DNA from: an uncultured Pseudomonadota bacterium
GTDB lineage: Bacteria > Pseudomonadota > Gammaproteobacteria > Burkholderiales > SG8-39
Assembly: GCA_903829815.1 (NCBI GenBank)
Contig: CAIKRR010000068.1
Span: 1-43,038, forward strand
Length of the DNA: 43,038 bases
Reading direction: 5' to 3'
The notes under the pieces are model-generated. The model worked only from the letters and a program-made list of their open reading frames with translations, was not told where the DNA came from and ran no database searches. This document shows, one piece after another, positions 8,947-17,364 of the stretch. Position 1 is the first letter of the stretch. The number at the start of each line of letters is the position of its first letter. The translations under genes and the position numbers were made by a program.

Positions 8947-10784
8947 GCCGCAATCGCAGTCTGCACGTCCGCTCGATCGCCCTCTACGTCGTGGCATTTG
9001 CGCTGCTGTCGATGGCTGTGAGCAACGCCTACTACCAGTTCATTCTGACGCTGGTCCTGGTATGGGGCCTGATGGGCGTGGGCTGGAACCTGCTCTCGGG
9101 CTATACCGGGCTCATCTCGTTCGGACATGCGGCATTCTTCGGCCTGGGTTCCTACACGGTCAGCCTTGCCCTGATCCACTGGAACCTCACCCCGTGGCTC
9201 GGGATTCCACTGGCGATGATCGTCGGCAGCCTGGCGGGGCTGCTGATCGGAATACCGACCTTCCGGTTGCGCGGACATTATTTCGCTCTGGCGATGCTCG
9301 CCTACCCGGTGTCGCTGCTCGCGATCTTCCAATGGGCAGGCCTGCAGGAGATCGCCCTGCCGATGGACCGTGAACATCCCATCCTGGCGATGCAGTTTGC
9401 CGACCCTCGAACCTATACGCTTGTTGCGCTGGCGATGATGGCGATGGCGCTTGTGCTCTCGGCACAGGTCGAACGCTCACACTTCGGACTCGCACTGCGT
9501 GCGATCCGCCAGAATGAACCGGCAGCGCAAGCAGCCGGCATCGACACCCGCGGATGCAAGATGCGAGCGATGGCACTGAGCGCCGCCGTCACCGCGGCCG
9601 CCGGGGGCTTCCATGCGCTCATCTTGCTGATCGTCACGCCGCAAAGCGTATTCGGCATGTTGACTTCGGCACAGGCGCTGGTCGTCAGCCTCTTTGGCGG
9701 CGTGGGCATATTCTGGGGCCCGGTCATCGGCGCAAGCATCCTGATACCCCTGGCCGAAGGGCTCAATGCCCATTTCGGCGATGTGATCCCGGGCATCCAG
9801 GGCGTGATCTACGGGCTTGCGCTCATCCTGATCGTGATCGGCATGCCCGAGGGCGTGTACTGGGCCATTCGAGATCGCTGGGTGTCACGACGGGGCCGCC
9901 AGGCTGCCACAGCGCAGCCAGGCGAGCATGAGCAACGGGGTCCGATCGGCGCACAAACGGCCGCGCGCCCCGAACCAGAGCAGGGGCAGGCCACAACGGC
10001 CCGGGCATCTGGCGAGGATGACACAGCCAGGCGCGCCGAACCGGATGGAAAGCCACTCCTCACGGTGCAAGGCGTATCAGTGAGCTTTGGCGGCCTGCGG
10101 GCGCTCGATGGCGTGAGCTTCACGGTCCGAACCGGCGAAATACTGGGCATCATCGGTCCGAACGGGGCTGGCAAGACCACCCTCTTCAACCGTCTCAACG
10201 GGTTCGTGAATGGCAGCGCAGGCTCGGTGCGCCTGGAGGACACCGAACTGCTGGGCATGGACACCCACGCCATCTGCCGACTGGGGGTCGGACGCACCTT
10301 TCAGGTCGCGCGCCCTTTTGCTCGGCTGACCGTATCGGAAAACGTACGTGCTGGAGCCATCGGCAGTGCCCACACCCAGGCCGAAGCCGAAGCCGCCACC
10401 CACGACGCCCTCACCAGGGTGGGACTGCAGACGAGAGCGCTTGCCACCGTCGACACGCTGACCAGCAAGGAGTTGCGCCTGCTCGAGATTGCACGCGCGC
10501 TGGCTGCCCGACCGCGACTGCTGTTGCTCGATGAAACCCTCGCCGGCCTTGGCCGGATCGAGGTCGATGAACTGTTGCCGGTGATCAGACGATTGCCAGC
10601 CCAGGGCGTCACGGTGGTGATCATCGAGCACACCATGGACGCACTACTGCGACTGGCAGACCGTCTGCTCGCGCTCGACCATGGCAGCGTGATTGCCGAG
10701 GGCTCGCCGCAGACGGTGGTGCGCGACCGTCGCGTCATCGAAGCCTATCTCGGACCGAAATGGGTGCAGCATGCTGAAGATTGA
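8943..10784 (+). CDS. fused LivM permease and LivG ATPase
   Basis: A 613-residue protein combines two subunits usually made separately. Residues 1-310 are a LivM-type permease (GWNLLSGYTGLISFGHAAFF near the start, coupling-loop segment LRAIRQNEPAAQAAGI near 185-200). A charged, low-complexity linker of about 60 residues follows. Residues 372-613 are a LivG-type ATPase with Walker A GPNGAGKTTLFN (405-416) and Walker B LLLLDET. The signature region is LTSKELRLLEIARAL, the diverged form common in LivG, not LSGGQ. The fusion fixes one ATPase per LivM half. The frame is open throughout, so it is not a frameshift artefact. Confidence 0.9.
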   Translation: MSRNRSLHVRSIALYVVAFALLSMAVSNAYYQFILTLVLVWGLMGVGWNLLSGYTGLISFGHAAFFGLGSYTVSLALIHWNLTPWLGIPLAMIVGSLAGLLIGIPTFRLRGHYFALAMLAYPVSLLAIFQWAGLQEIALPMDREHPILAMQFADPRTYTLVALAMMAMALVLSAQVERSHFGLALRAIRQNEPAAQAAGIDTRGCKMRAMALSAAVTAAAGGFHALILLIVTPQSVFGMLTSAQALVVSLFGGVGIFWGPVIGASILIPLAEGLNAHFGDVIPGIQGVIYGLALILIVIGMPEGVYWAIRDRWVSRRGRQAATAQPGEHEQRGPIGAQTAARPEPEQGQATTARASGEDDTARRAEPDGKPLLTVQGVSVSFGGLRALDGVSFTVRTGEILGIIGPNGAGKTTLFNRLNGFVNGSAGSVRLEDTELLGMDTHAICRLGVGRTFQVARPFARLTVSENVRAGAIGSAHTQAEAEAATHDALTRVGLQTRALATVDTLTSKELRLLEIARALAARPRLLLLDETLAGLGRIEVDELLPVIRRLPAQGVTVVIIEHTMDALLRLADRLLALDHGSVIAEGSPQTVVRDRRVIEAYLGPKWVQHAED

Positions 10785-11481
10785 TGCCCTATCGGTGACC
10801 TATGGGGGTCTGCTGGCACTGGACCAGGTGTCGATTCGTGCCGATGAGGGCGAATTCATCGCCATCGTCGGCCCCAACGGGGCTGGCAAGAGCACGCTCT
10901 TCAAAGCCATCTCGGGTACGGTCGCGGCTGCCAGCGGCACGATCAGCCTGGACGGTACCGATCTCCTCGCGGTGGCACCACCAATGCGTCCGCATCGGGG
11001 TATCGCCCACGTGCCCGAGGGGCGTCAGGTCTTCAAGTCCTTATCGGTGGCTGACAACATCGCGATGGGGGCCTGGCCCCTTGCGCCCCGAGCTGCCGAG
11101 TGGACGCAGACGCTCGAACGAGTGCACGCGCTGTTTCCAGTACTGGCAGAGCGACGCGATCAACTGGCCGGCACACTCTCGGGGGGTGAACAGCAGATGC
11201 TTGCCATCGCGCGCGCCCTTGCCGGAAAACCGCGACTGCTGCTGCTTGACGAGCCTTCGATGGGGCTGTCACCACGCATTGCCGATCTGATCTTCGATTG
11301 CATACAGACCGTGCACAAGACCGAGGGCATGACAGTCGTTCTGGTGGAGCAGCGCGCCGTCGAAGCCCTGTCATCGTGCAACCGTGGCTATGTGCTCGAA
11401 TCGGGCCGCATCGTACTTCAGGGCAGCCAGGCCGACCTGCTGGGCGATGATCGGGTTCGCAAGGTGTATCTCGGCCGCTAG
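10771..11481 (+). CDS. Liv-type ABC importer, ATPase LivF
   Basis: Cytoplasmic ATPase of 236 residues. The order is YGGLLALDQVS, Walker A GPNGAGKSTLFKAIS, the Q-loop region AHVPEGRQVFKSLSVADNI typical of LivF, signature LSGGEQQMLAIARAL, and Walker B LLLLDEPSMGLSP. It should heterodimerise with the LivG domain of the preceding protein. ATG at 10771 overlaps the fusion gene by 14 bases; the open frame extends farther upstream, but that part is out-of-frame LivG sequence. It ends the transporter part of the operon, 40 bases before the cupin gene. Confidence 0.92.
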   Translation: MLKIDALSVTYGGLLALDQVSIRADEGEFIAIVGPNGAGKSTLFKAISGTVAAASGTISLDGTDLLAVAPPMRPHRGIAHVPEGRQVFKSLSVADNIAMGAWPLAPRAAEWTQTLERVHALFPVLAERRDQLAGTLSGGEQQMLAIARALAGKPRLLLLDEPSMGLSPRIADLIFDCIQTVHKTEGMTVVLVEQRAVEALSSCNRGYVLESGRIVLQGSQADLLGDDRVRKVYLGR

Positions 11482-11521
11482 AACCGCAAGACTGACCACC
11501 GATCACGAAGGAGAACATCCA

Positions 11522-11959
11522 ATGACCAGCGAGACCCCTGCAAGCCTGCCCATCGCCGCAAGCGCGCTGCAACGATTCGTGGTGAGCCATCAACGCGACG
11601 AGGACTTCAAGACCGACGGATTACGCCCCTATGCAGCCTACCGGGACCTGGGCTTTGTCGAGGCCACGGGTGGCACGGTACGTGCCCATGTGATACGCAA
11701 CGTGGCGCCCTTCAAGGCCGAAGATGTCTCGCGTCGCCACTACCATGAGGTGGGCTTTCAGATGGTCTATGTCATCAAGGGATGGCTGCGCGGCGAGTAC
11801 GAGGGACAGGGCGAGATCACCATGCGCGCCGGATCGTGCTGGCTGCAACCCTCGGGCCAGAAGCACACGGTGCTGGGCTACTCGGACGATCTCGAACTGC
11901 TCGAAGTCATCATGCCCGCCGATTTTCCGACAGTGGATGTGCCCGGGGTGGGCGCATGA
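11522..11959 (+). CDS. single-domain cupin protein
   Basis: A 145-residue protein with one cupin barrel. RRHYHEVGFQMVYVIKGWLR holds the first motif (metal-binding HxH-type histidines and the acidic/aromatic strand), and GSCWLQPSGQKHTVLGYS holds the second, including a histidine ligand. It may be a small dioxygenase, isomerase or ligand-binding protein; the sequence does not decide. AAGGAGAACATCCA before ATG 11522 is a strong ribosome-binding site, the only fresh one after LivF. Its stop overlaps the SDR start (ATGA), so it belongs with the catabolic genes that follow. Confidence 0.8.
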   Translation: MTSETPASLPIAASALQRFVVSHQRDEDFKTDGLRPYAAYRDLGFVEATGGTVRAHVIRNVAPFKAEDVSRRHYHEVGFQMVYVIKGWLRGEYEGQGEITMRAGSCWLQPSGQKHTVLGYSDDLELLEVIMPADFPTVDVPGVGA

Positions 11960-12687
11960 GCGCGCCCCTTGCGGGTCGTATTGCGTTGGTGACTGGTGCC
12001 ACGAGCGGTATCGGTCGTGCCACTGCCATCACCCTGGCGCGCGCCGGTGCCCAGGTCGTGGCTACCGGACGCAGAGCCGGTGAACTCGAACAGATCGTCG
12101 CCGAGGTGGGCACCTGCAGCGGTTCGATAAGAGCCATTGCTGGCGACCTTGACGACCCGGCCTTCACCACGGAACTGGTGAACGAAGCCGGCGCCATCGA
12201 TATTCTGTCAAACAACGCCGGAACCCTCAGCTATGCCCCCTTGCTCGACCTGACCGACGAGGAGTGCGAGGCGATGTTTCGCACCAATGTGATGGCCACC
12301 CTGCGCCTGTCGCGCCAGGTGGCGGCGGGCATGGTGAAGCGTGGCGGCGGGCATATCGTGATGATGACATCGCTTGCCGCACGCGAGGTTTACCGGTTCG
12401 GCGTCATCTACGCAGCCACCAAGCATGCGCTCACTGCCATCGCCTCGGGCATGCGTATCGAGTTGCAGGGCCAGGGGGTACGAGTCACCGAGATTCGCAC
12501 CGGCATGGTGGCCACGCACATGCGCGACCGGATCTCGCACCCGGAAGTCCTTGCCAACGTGGGGGCACGCAAGTACGACCCGCTCACCGCGCAGGAAGTG
12601 GCCGATGTGGTGCTGATGACGCTCACCACCCCGGAGAACACCTGTCTCGATCTGATCGAGATGCGCCCACGCAAGGCCGCGACATGA
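11956..12687 (+). CDS. short-chain dehydrogenase/reductase (SDR)
   Basis: Classical SDR of 243 residues that oxidises or reduces an alcohol/ketone with NAD(P). VTGATSGIGRATAITLARAG is the Rossmann glycine motif, LSNNAG follows, and the catalytic Ser-Tyr-Lys are in MMTSLAAREV and YAATKH. Residues after the second strand (ATGRRAGEL) suggest a preference for NADP, a weak inference. Overlaps of four bases with the cupin gene before it and the aldolase gene after it indicate coupled translation and a shared pathway, perhaps dehydrogenation of a hydroxyacid before aldol cleavage. Confidence 0.9.
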   Translation: MSAPLAGRIALVTGATSGIGRATAITLARAGAQVVATGRRAGELEQIVAEVGTCSGSIRAIAGDLDDPAFTTELVNEAGAIDILSNNAGTLSYAPLLDLTDEECEAMFRTNVMATLRLSRQVAAGMVKRGGGHIVMMTSLAAREVYRFGVIYAATKHALTAIASGMRIELQGQGVRVTEIRTGMVATHMRDRISHPEVLANVGARKYDPLTAQEVADVVLMTLTTPENTCLDLIEMRPRKAAT

Positions 12688-13481
12688 GCGAGGGCCGCGC
12701 GCCCGACCAGAAGGCCATCAACCCGGCTCGTGCGCTCATCGAAGCCGGGCAACGGGTGATTGCACTGACGGTACGTCAGGTGAAGACACCCGACATCGCC
12801 TTCATGGCTCGTGCCTGCGGCTTCGACATCATCATCATCGATGCCGAACATGGCCGATTTACTGCTGATGAAACCGCAGCCCTGTGTCTGAGTGCCAACG
12901 CCATCGGCCTGACGGCCCTGGTAAGGGTGGGCAGTCAGGCCGAGTGCCCTATCGCCGGCGCCCTCGATGCCGGTGCCTCCGGCGTGATCGTGCCCCATGT
13001 CAATAGCGTGGAGGAAGCACGCGCGGTGGCTGGCCATGCTCACTATGCACCGCTCGGTACACGCTCGATCGCAGCGGTCGGACCGCCGAGCGACTACCGC
13101 AGTCTGCCGCTGGCCGAGCATCTGCAGCATCAGAACGACTCGCTGTGGGTGATCGCCATGCTGGAAACCCCGACCGGCATCGCCCAATCGGCTGCGATCG
13201 CGGCGGTACCCGGCATCGATGGCCTGCTGATAGGCCCGAATGATCTTTCAGCGAGCATGGGGCTCGCAGGTCAGGTCGACCACCCCTCGATACGAGCCGC
13301 CTATGCACAGGTTGCCCAGGCCTGCCAGGTGAACCGGCGCGTGTTCATGGCAGGGGGGGTGCCGGGGCTGCCTCTGGCCGACATCGCGCGCATGGGAGCA
13401 CAGGCGCTGGTCGGTGGCATCGATGTGGGCTACCTGATGAGCGCAGCACGCGCCGATGCCAGCCTGATGCGTGCACTTTGA
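12684..13481 (+). CDS. HpcH/HpaI-family aldolase
   Basis: Class II, metal-dependent aldolase of 265 residues that splits 2-keto-hydroxy acids to pyruvate (or a related keto acid) and an aldehyde. Family features are FDIIIIDAEHGRFTADE, VRVGS, GASGVIVPHVNSVEEARAV, the metal-ligand glutamate in AMLETPTGI, and GPNDLSASMG. Length is normal. ATG at 12684 overlaps the SDR stop. As the last gene of the coupled run, it probably gives the final carbon-carbon cleavage of the imported compound. It could also act on citryl- or malyl-type substrates, but the HpaI subgroup fits better. Confidence 0.9.
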   Translation: MSEGRAPDQKAINPARALIEAGQRVIALTVRQVKTPDIAFMARACGFDIIIIDAEHGRFTADETAALCLSANAIGLTALVRVGSQAECPIAGALDAGASGVIVPHVNSVEEARAVAGHAHYAPLGTRSIAAVGPPSDYRSLPLAEHLQHQNDSLWVIAMLETPTGIAQSAAIAAVPGIDGLLIGPNDLSASMGLAGQVDHPSIRAAYAQVAQACQVNRRVFMAGGVPGLPLADIARMGAQALVGGIDVGYLMSAARADASLMRAL

Positions 13482-13563
13482 ACAAGCACCCTTGGCCATC
13501 GCGGTCAGCCTGGACCGGTATCGCGGCAACCGCAGTCTCGAACGATCTTGGCAGGGGCAGGCA

Positions 13564-14382
13564 ATGATGCCCAGGATCGTCTGGATAGCGTCCTATCCCA
13601 AATCGGGCAATACCTGGGTCCGGTTCATCATTCATCACCTGTCAGGTGGTCGCCTTGGCGATGCTCGGGATCTGCAGGGTCGGGTGCCGGACATGTATCT
13701 GGGCATCAGCGCGTCTCGCCTGGCGACCGACGCACTCATCCCGATCAAGACGCATCACCAGCGACCACCCACGCTCGCAGTCCCCACACAGACGGTGGGG
13801 GCCATCGTGATCATCAGGCATCCGCTCGATGTACTCGCGTCCAACGTCAACTATCACCTGATGGGGCAGGCAGCACGAACCGGCGGACTCTCGAGCGCAC
13901 AGGCCGAGACCTTCAGCCGTGACTATATCGCGGCCTATATCGGCCACGGTGGTGACCCTGCTTTCATCTCGTTTGGGTGGGGTACCTGGGAGGAGAACCT
14001 GTCGGGTTGGCTCGAGCACTTCACCGGGCCGCGCCTTTTGCTGCACTATGAACGGTTGCTGCAACTGCCCGAACAGGGCGTGGCTCGGATCGCACGATTT
14101 CTGGGGCTTGCAGTCTCAGACGAGCGCATCGCGGCGGCGGCCCGCGACTGTTCATTCGATGAAATGCGACACATCGAGACCGTGACGCGCGAGGGGCCGC
14201 CACAAGACCTCCTGTTCCGGGGCCCGATGTTCACCGTCCCACCGCCGCAGTCGAACTGGCGCTTCGTGAACAAGGGGCGTGCCGACGGCTACGGCGATGT
14301 GCTCACGGCGTCAGAAATCAGGCAAGGCGCTGACCGATTCGGCCCTGCGGCCAAGCGGTTTGGCTATTCAATCGACGATTGA
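13564..14382 (+). CDS. sulfotransferase-domain protein
   Basis: A 272-residue PAPS-dependent sulfotransferase. The 5'-phosphosulfate loop is YPKSGNTW (residues 11-18) and the 3'-phosphate site is IIRHPLDVLASNVNYH. The C-terminal part has FVNKGRADGYGDVLT in the place of the usual KG-x-GDW motif, so PAPS binding there may be altered. It would transfer sulfate to a hydroxyl or amine of a small molecule or glycan in the cytoplasm. The ORF stays open back to 13471, but ATG 13564/13567 follows AGGGGCAG and begins just before the PAPS loop. It follows the aldolase by about 80 bases and may share the operon or be separate cargo. A hairpin spans its stop. Confidence 0.85.
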   Translation: MMPRIVWIASYPKSGNTWVRFIIHHLSGGRLGDARDLQGRVPDMYLGISASRLATDALIPIKTHHQRPPTLAVPTQTVGAIVIIRHPLDVLASNVNYHLMGQAARTGGLSSAQAETFSRDYIAAYIGHGGDPAFISFGWGTWEENLSGWLEHFTGPRLLLHYERLLQLPEQGVARIARFLGLAVSDERIAAAARDCSFDEMRHIETVTREGPPQDLLFRGPMFTVPPPQSNWRFVNKGRADGYGDVLTASEIRQGADRFGPAAKRFGYSIDD

Positions 14383-14388
14383 ATAGCC
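14362..14388 (+). terminator. perfect hairpin over the sulfotransferase stop codon
   Basis: GGCTATTCAATC (14362-14373), a three-base loop, and its exact complement (14377-14388) form a 12-bp stem. The TGA stop (14380-14382) lies in the 3' arm. No T-run follows on the plus strand, so it may act as a transcript-end stabiliser or as a weak terminator between convergent units. Confidence 0.5.
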
Positions 14389-14552
14389 GACTGACCCAAC
14401 CCGCACTTGGCCAGGACCGAACAACCGGTGGCAGCCGACCAGGCCCTGCAAGTGGCGGCCGCAACCGGGGTGCACGAGCGGCAAAGCTCGCGCCGGTTGC
14501 TGAACGGGGCCACGAGCACGCGCAAAGCGCCGTGCTGGATGTCACAGATGCC

Positions 14553-15542
14553 TTATTCGATCGGTATGCCGGCCTGCTCGATCACCTTGCGGTACCTCGC
14601 CATGTCGGCCTTGAGCAGGCGCGTCAGTTCCTCGGGGCCGCCCGGATTGGCAACAATGCCTTGCTGAAAGAGATTGTCGCGAATCTCGGGCTGATTGATG
14701 AGGGCAAGAAATTCGCGAGTCAGTCGCGACACGATCTCGGCAGGTGTTCCGACCGGTGCGTACACGCCTATCCAGGCATCGACATCCACCCCAAGAACAC
14801 CCTGCTCGGCGAGCGTGGGCAGTTCAGGCGTCCAGGGCGTGCGCTTGGCGGCGACACTCCCCAGCATGCGCAGGCGCCCGCTGCGGGCGTACTGCACCGT
14901 GTTGTGCACCGGGAAGAAGGCTGCGTCGACACGCCCACCCACCAGATCGGTGAGCGCTGGCGCGGTCCCCTTGTAGGGCACATGGGTGATGTCGATGCCG
15001 GCAACCTGCTTGAAGAGTTCCATCGCCAGTTGATGCGGCGTGCCTGTGCCAGGCGAGCCGTAATTGAGGACACCCGGCTTTTGCCGCGCAAGGGCAATCA
15101 AGCCGCGCACGTCCTGGACCGGAACCGCCGGATTCACCAGCAGCACGTAGGTAATGTAGGAGAGCAGCGCAACGGGCTGCAGATCCCGCAAGGGGTCCCA
15201 ACCAAGGTTGCGCGTCATGAGCGGAGTCACGGCCAGCGTGCTGGGCGTGAGCAGCAACAGGTGCCCATCGGGTGCTGCCCTCACGACGCTGGCCACGGCG
15301 ATGTTGCCGCTCGCGCCGGTGCGATTGTCGACCACGAAGGCGCGGTCGAACACCTGTTGCAGGCGCGGTGCAAAGATGCGCGCAGTGATATCAGCCCCCG
15401 TGCCGGGAGACGTCGGCACGACCAGGGTCACGGTATGCGTCGGGTAATCCTGCGCGTGCACCTGCGGTGAAAGACAGGCGCTGCAGGCGAGCACAAGCAT
15501 CCGGAGGAGTCTGGCCAGGGACCCAGGCGTCATGGTCTTCAC
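14553..15542 (-). CDS. Bug/TctC-family periplasmic receptor
   Basis: A 329-residue binding protein of the tripartite tricarboxylate (Bug) family. A Sec signal peptide ends at VHAQ-DYP. Family blocks follow in order: VTLVVPTSPGTGADITAR, VVDNRTGASGNIA, APDGHLLLLTPS, LNYGSPGTGTPHQLAMELF, ITHVPYKGTAPALTDLVGG, and RTPWTPELPTLAEQG. Such receptors bind carboxylates in the periplasm. No TctA/TctB membrane subunits are in the window. GTG at 15542 overlaps the stop of the diiron-protein gene (GTGA) and has GAGG six bases before it; an in-frame ATG lies at 15533. Coupling to a cytoplasmic oxidase is unusual. Confidence 0.92.
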   Translation of the reverse strand: MKTMTPGSLARLLRMLVLACSACLSPQVHAQDYPTHTVTLVVPTSPGTGADITARIFAPRLQQVFDRAFVVDNRTGASGNIAVASVVRAAPDGHLLLLTPSTLAVTPLMTRNLGWDPLRDLQPVALLSYITYVLLVNPAVPVQDVRGLIALARQKPGVLNYGSPGTGTPHQLAMELFKQVAGIDITHVPYKGTAPALTDLVGGRVDAAFFPVHNTVQYARSGRLRMLGSVAAKRTPWTPELPTLAEQGVLGVDVDAWIGVYAPVGTPAEIVSRLTREFLALINQPEIRDNLFQQGIVANPGGPEELTRLLKADMARYRKVIEQAGIPIE

Positions 15543-16306
15543 CGATTGCCTCGTGATGTCGGGGGCAGAACGGGCTTTTCCTTGAGTACCTCACTGCGAT
15601 ACAGATCGGTGATCGAGGCCCATCGCAGCATGCAGGCTTCTTCAGCCACCACCAGAGCACGGGCCTGGAGCACGGGCGTGTCGATATACCGTACGCAGAG
15701 TTCGAGTTGCCGCCGTGAATGTTCCTCGTCGGCCTCGGCATGCTCCTCGAAGAAGGCGATGGCACTGGAGCCTCTCGGGTAGCCGTAATGGCGGACAAAC
15801 GCAGGCAATGTCACCTCGACATTGAGCGCGACCTGCTGGCCCTCCTGCGTTGCCTGCATGGCCAGAATCACGCCCACGGGTTCGTTGCGCATGGTCGCCA
15901 CATAGTGCAGTGACCTCGCCCACCAGGCCGGTGTCATCGGCAGCGTGCGAACCTCCTTGTCCTTGAGACCGGCAGCTCGGGTAAAGGCGAAGATATCCTC
16001 GATATGATCGTGTGGCGCATGACTCTCGCCATGACCCGCGGTAACGCCAGCCTCCTCGGCCAGATTCTCGATCACCGCGCGACGCACATCGGCTGGTGCC
16101 TTCGCAAGCAGGAGCCCGAAACTGGGCAGCGCATGCTGCACGAACTGGTAGTGCTGTGCCATGTAGAGCCCCATGGCACGCAGCGGCAGTCGCCCCTTGC
16201 CGAACTCGGTGAAAAACGGATGGCGCTTGGTATGCCAGCGATCGCGAATTGCCTTGATGCGTGACAGGGTACGGCGCTGCGTTGCCCCGGTTGATGTTTC
16301 GGCCAT
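15539..16306 (-). CDS. TenA/PqqC-like heme-oxygenase-fold, probable diiron enzyme
   Basis: A 255-residue, all-helical protein of the TenA/PqqC/heme-oxygenase-like superfamily. FFEEHAEADEEHSR (His189, Asp193, His196) fits the FFxxHxxxDxxH motif of the iron-containing redox members. NLAEEAG (Glu84/Glu85), the nearby His-rich GESHAPHDH and Glu164 could complete a diiron site like that of UndA and SznF-type oxidases. It would use oxygen to oxidise a small carboxylate or amine; the substrate is unknown. The start is ATG 16306, with GGAGGAG just upstream; the frame remains open to 16681 without family similarity. Its TGA overlaps the Bug receptor GTG. It is divergent from the dehydrogenase at 16545. 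Confidence 0.85.
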   Translation of the reverse strand: MAETSTGATQRRTLSRIKAIRDRWHTKRHPFFTEFGKGRLPLRAMGLYMAQHYQFVQHALPSFGLLLAKAPADVRRAVIENLAEEAGVTAGHGESHAPHDHIEDIFAFTRAAGLKDKEVRTLPMTPAWWARSLHYVATMRNEPVGVILAMQATQEGQQVALNVEVTLPAFVRHYGYPRGSSAIAFFEEHAEADEEHSRRQLELCVRYIDTPVLQARALVVAEEACMLRWASITDLYRSEVLKEKPVLPPTSRGNR

Positions 16307-16544
16307 GCTCTCCTCCATCTGTGCTTCGGGCTCAAGGCGCCGATAGCGCGCGCAAAGGCGTCGCGCGTGTCGCACTGCCCGCGCTTGAGACACGCGTGCA
16401 GTTGTCCTGCAATGTACTCGAGCGTGGCACGTGATGCACGGGATGCAATGCACTTTACAGATCGAGGTGCCCGGGGCAATACTTGCTCCTGCCAAGGTGC
16501 TGCCTCGATGCAGACCGGCACGACAAGATCCGGAGACATGTTTC

Positions 16545-17339
16545 ATGAAGATCGGCTTCATTGGCCTGGGCACCCAGGGCAAGTACCTCGCCATCAATCT
16601 GGTGACGGCCGGCCACGACGTCATGGTGTTCGACCTGCGTCCCGAGCCGCTGGCCGAACTGGCCGCAGCGGGCGCACGCATCGCGGCATCGAGTCTCGAG
16701 GTGGGAGAGCACGCGGAAATCGTGGAAATCTGTGTCCTCGATGACGCGCAGCTTCGCAGCGTGCTGCTGGATGACGATGGCGTCCTCGCTGGCGCAGCGC
16801 CCGGCAGCCTGATCGCGGTTCACAGCACGGTCGAACCGGCCACGATCACCGCACTGGCGGCGGCGGCTCATGCCCGCGGCGTCGAACTCATCGACGCGCC
16901 TGTAAGCGGCAGCGAACCCGGCGCACGCAACCGCAACATGTCTTACATGGTGGGCGGGAGCGAGGCGGCCTTTGCACGCGTACAACCGATCTTCGCGACA
17001 TCCGGACCGCGGATCACGCACACCGGCCCGCTCGGCTCGGGCATCCGCGCAAAGCTCGCTCACCAACTCATCATCTGCGTGAACATGCTCGCTGCCTATG
17101 AAGGCATGCGCCTCGGACGCGAAGCCGGTCTCACCGCCGAGATGCTGCAGAAGGTTGTGCACGAGGGCGCTGCGCAAAGTGCGATTGCCGACCGATGGAG
17201 CCAGTTGCACCTTGCGCCACACGCCAACGGCGTCTTCTACAAGGATCTGCAGTTGTGCCTGAAATACGCCAGGGAACTGGGCATCAGCGTGCCCGGGGCA
17301 GCGCTGGCACAACAACTGCTCGACACCATCGTCCCATGA
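16545..17339 (+). CDS. 3-hydroxyisobutyrate dehydrogenase-family oxidoreductase
   Basis: A 264-residue beta-hydroxyacid dehydrogenase using NAD(P). The Rossmann motif is GFIGLGTQGKYLAINL, the substrate loop is IDAPVSGSEPGARNRNMSYM, and GSGIRAKLAHQ carries the likely catalytic lysine. Family members usually have Asn four residues after the lysine region; here it reads His-Gln, a deviation that may reflect another substrate. It is shorter than the usual about 290 residues. ATG 16545 is chosen because the Rossmann strand starts at once; GGAG lies about 10 bases upstream. It precedes the Rieske oxygenase genes by 25 bases and probably shares their transcript. Confidence 0.88.
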   Translation: MKIGFIGLGTQGKYLAINLVTAGHDVMVFDLRPEPLAELAAAGARIAASSLEVGEHAEIVEICVLDDAQLRSVLLDDDGVLAGAAPGSLIAVHSTVEPATITALAAAAHARGVELIDAPVSGSEPGARNRNMSYMVGGSEAAFARVQPIFATSGPRITHTGPLGSGIRAKLAHQLIICVNMLAAYEGMRLGREAGLTAEMLQKVVHEGAAQSAIADRWSQLHLAPHANGVFYKDLQLCLKYARELGISVPGAALAQQLLDTIVP

Positions 17340-17364
17340 CGACCGTCGTACGAGGGCGTACCCG

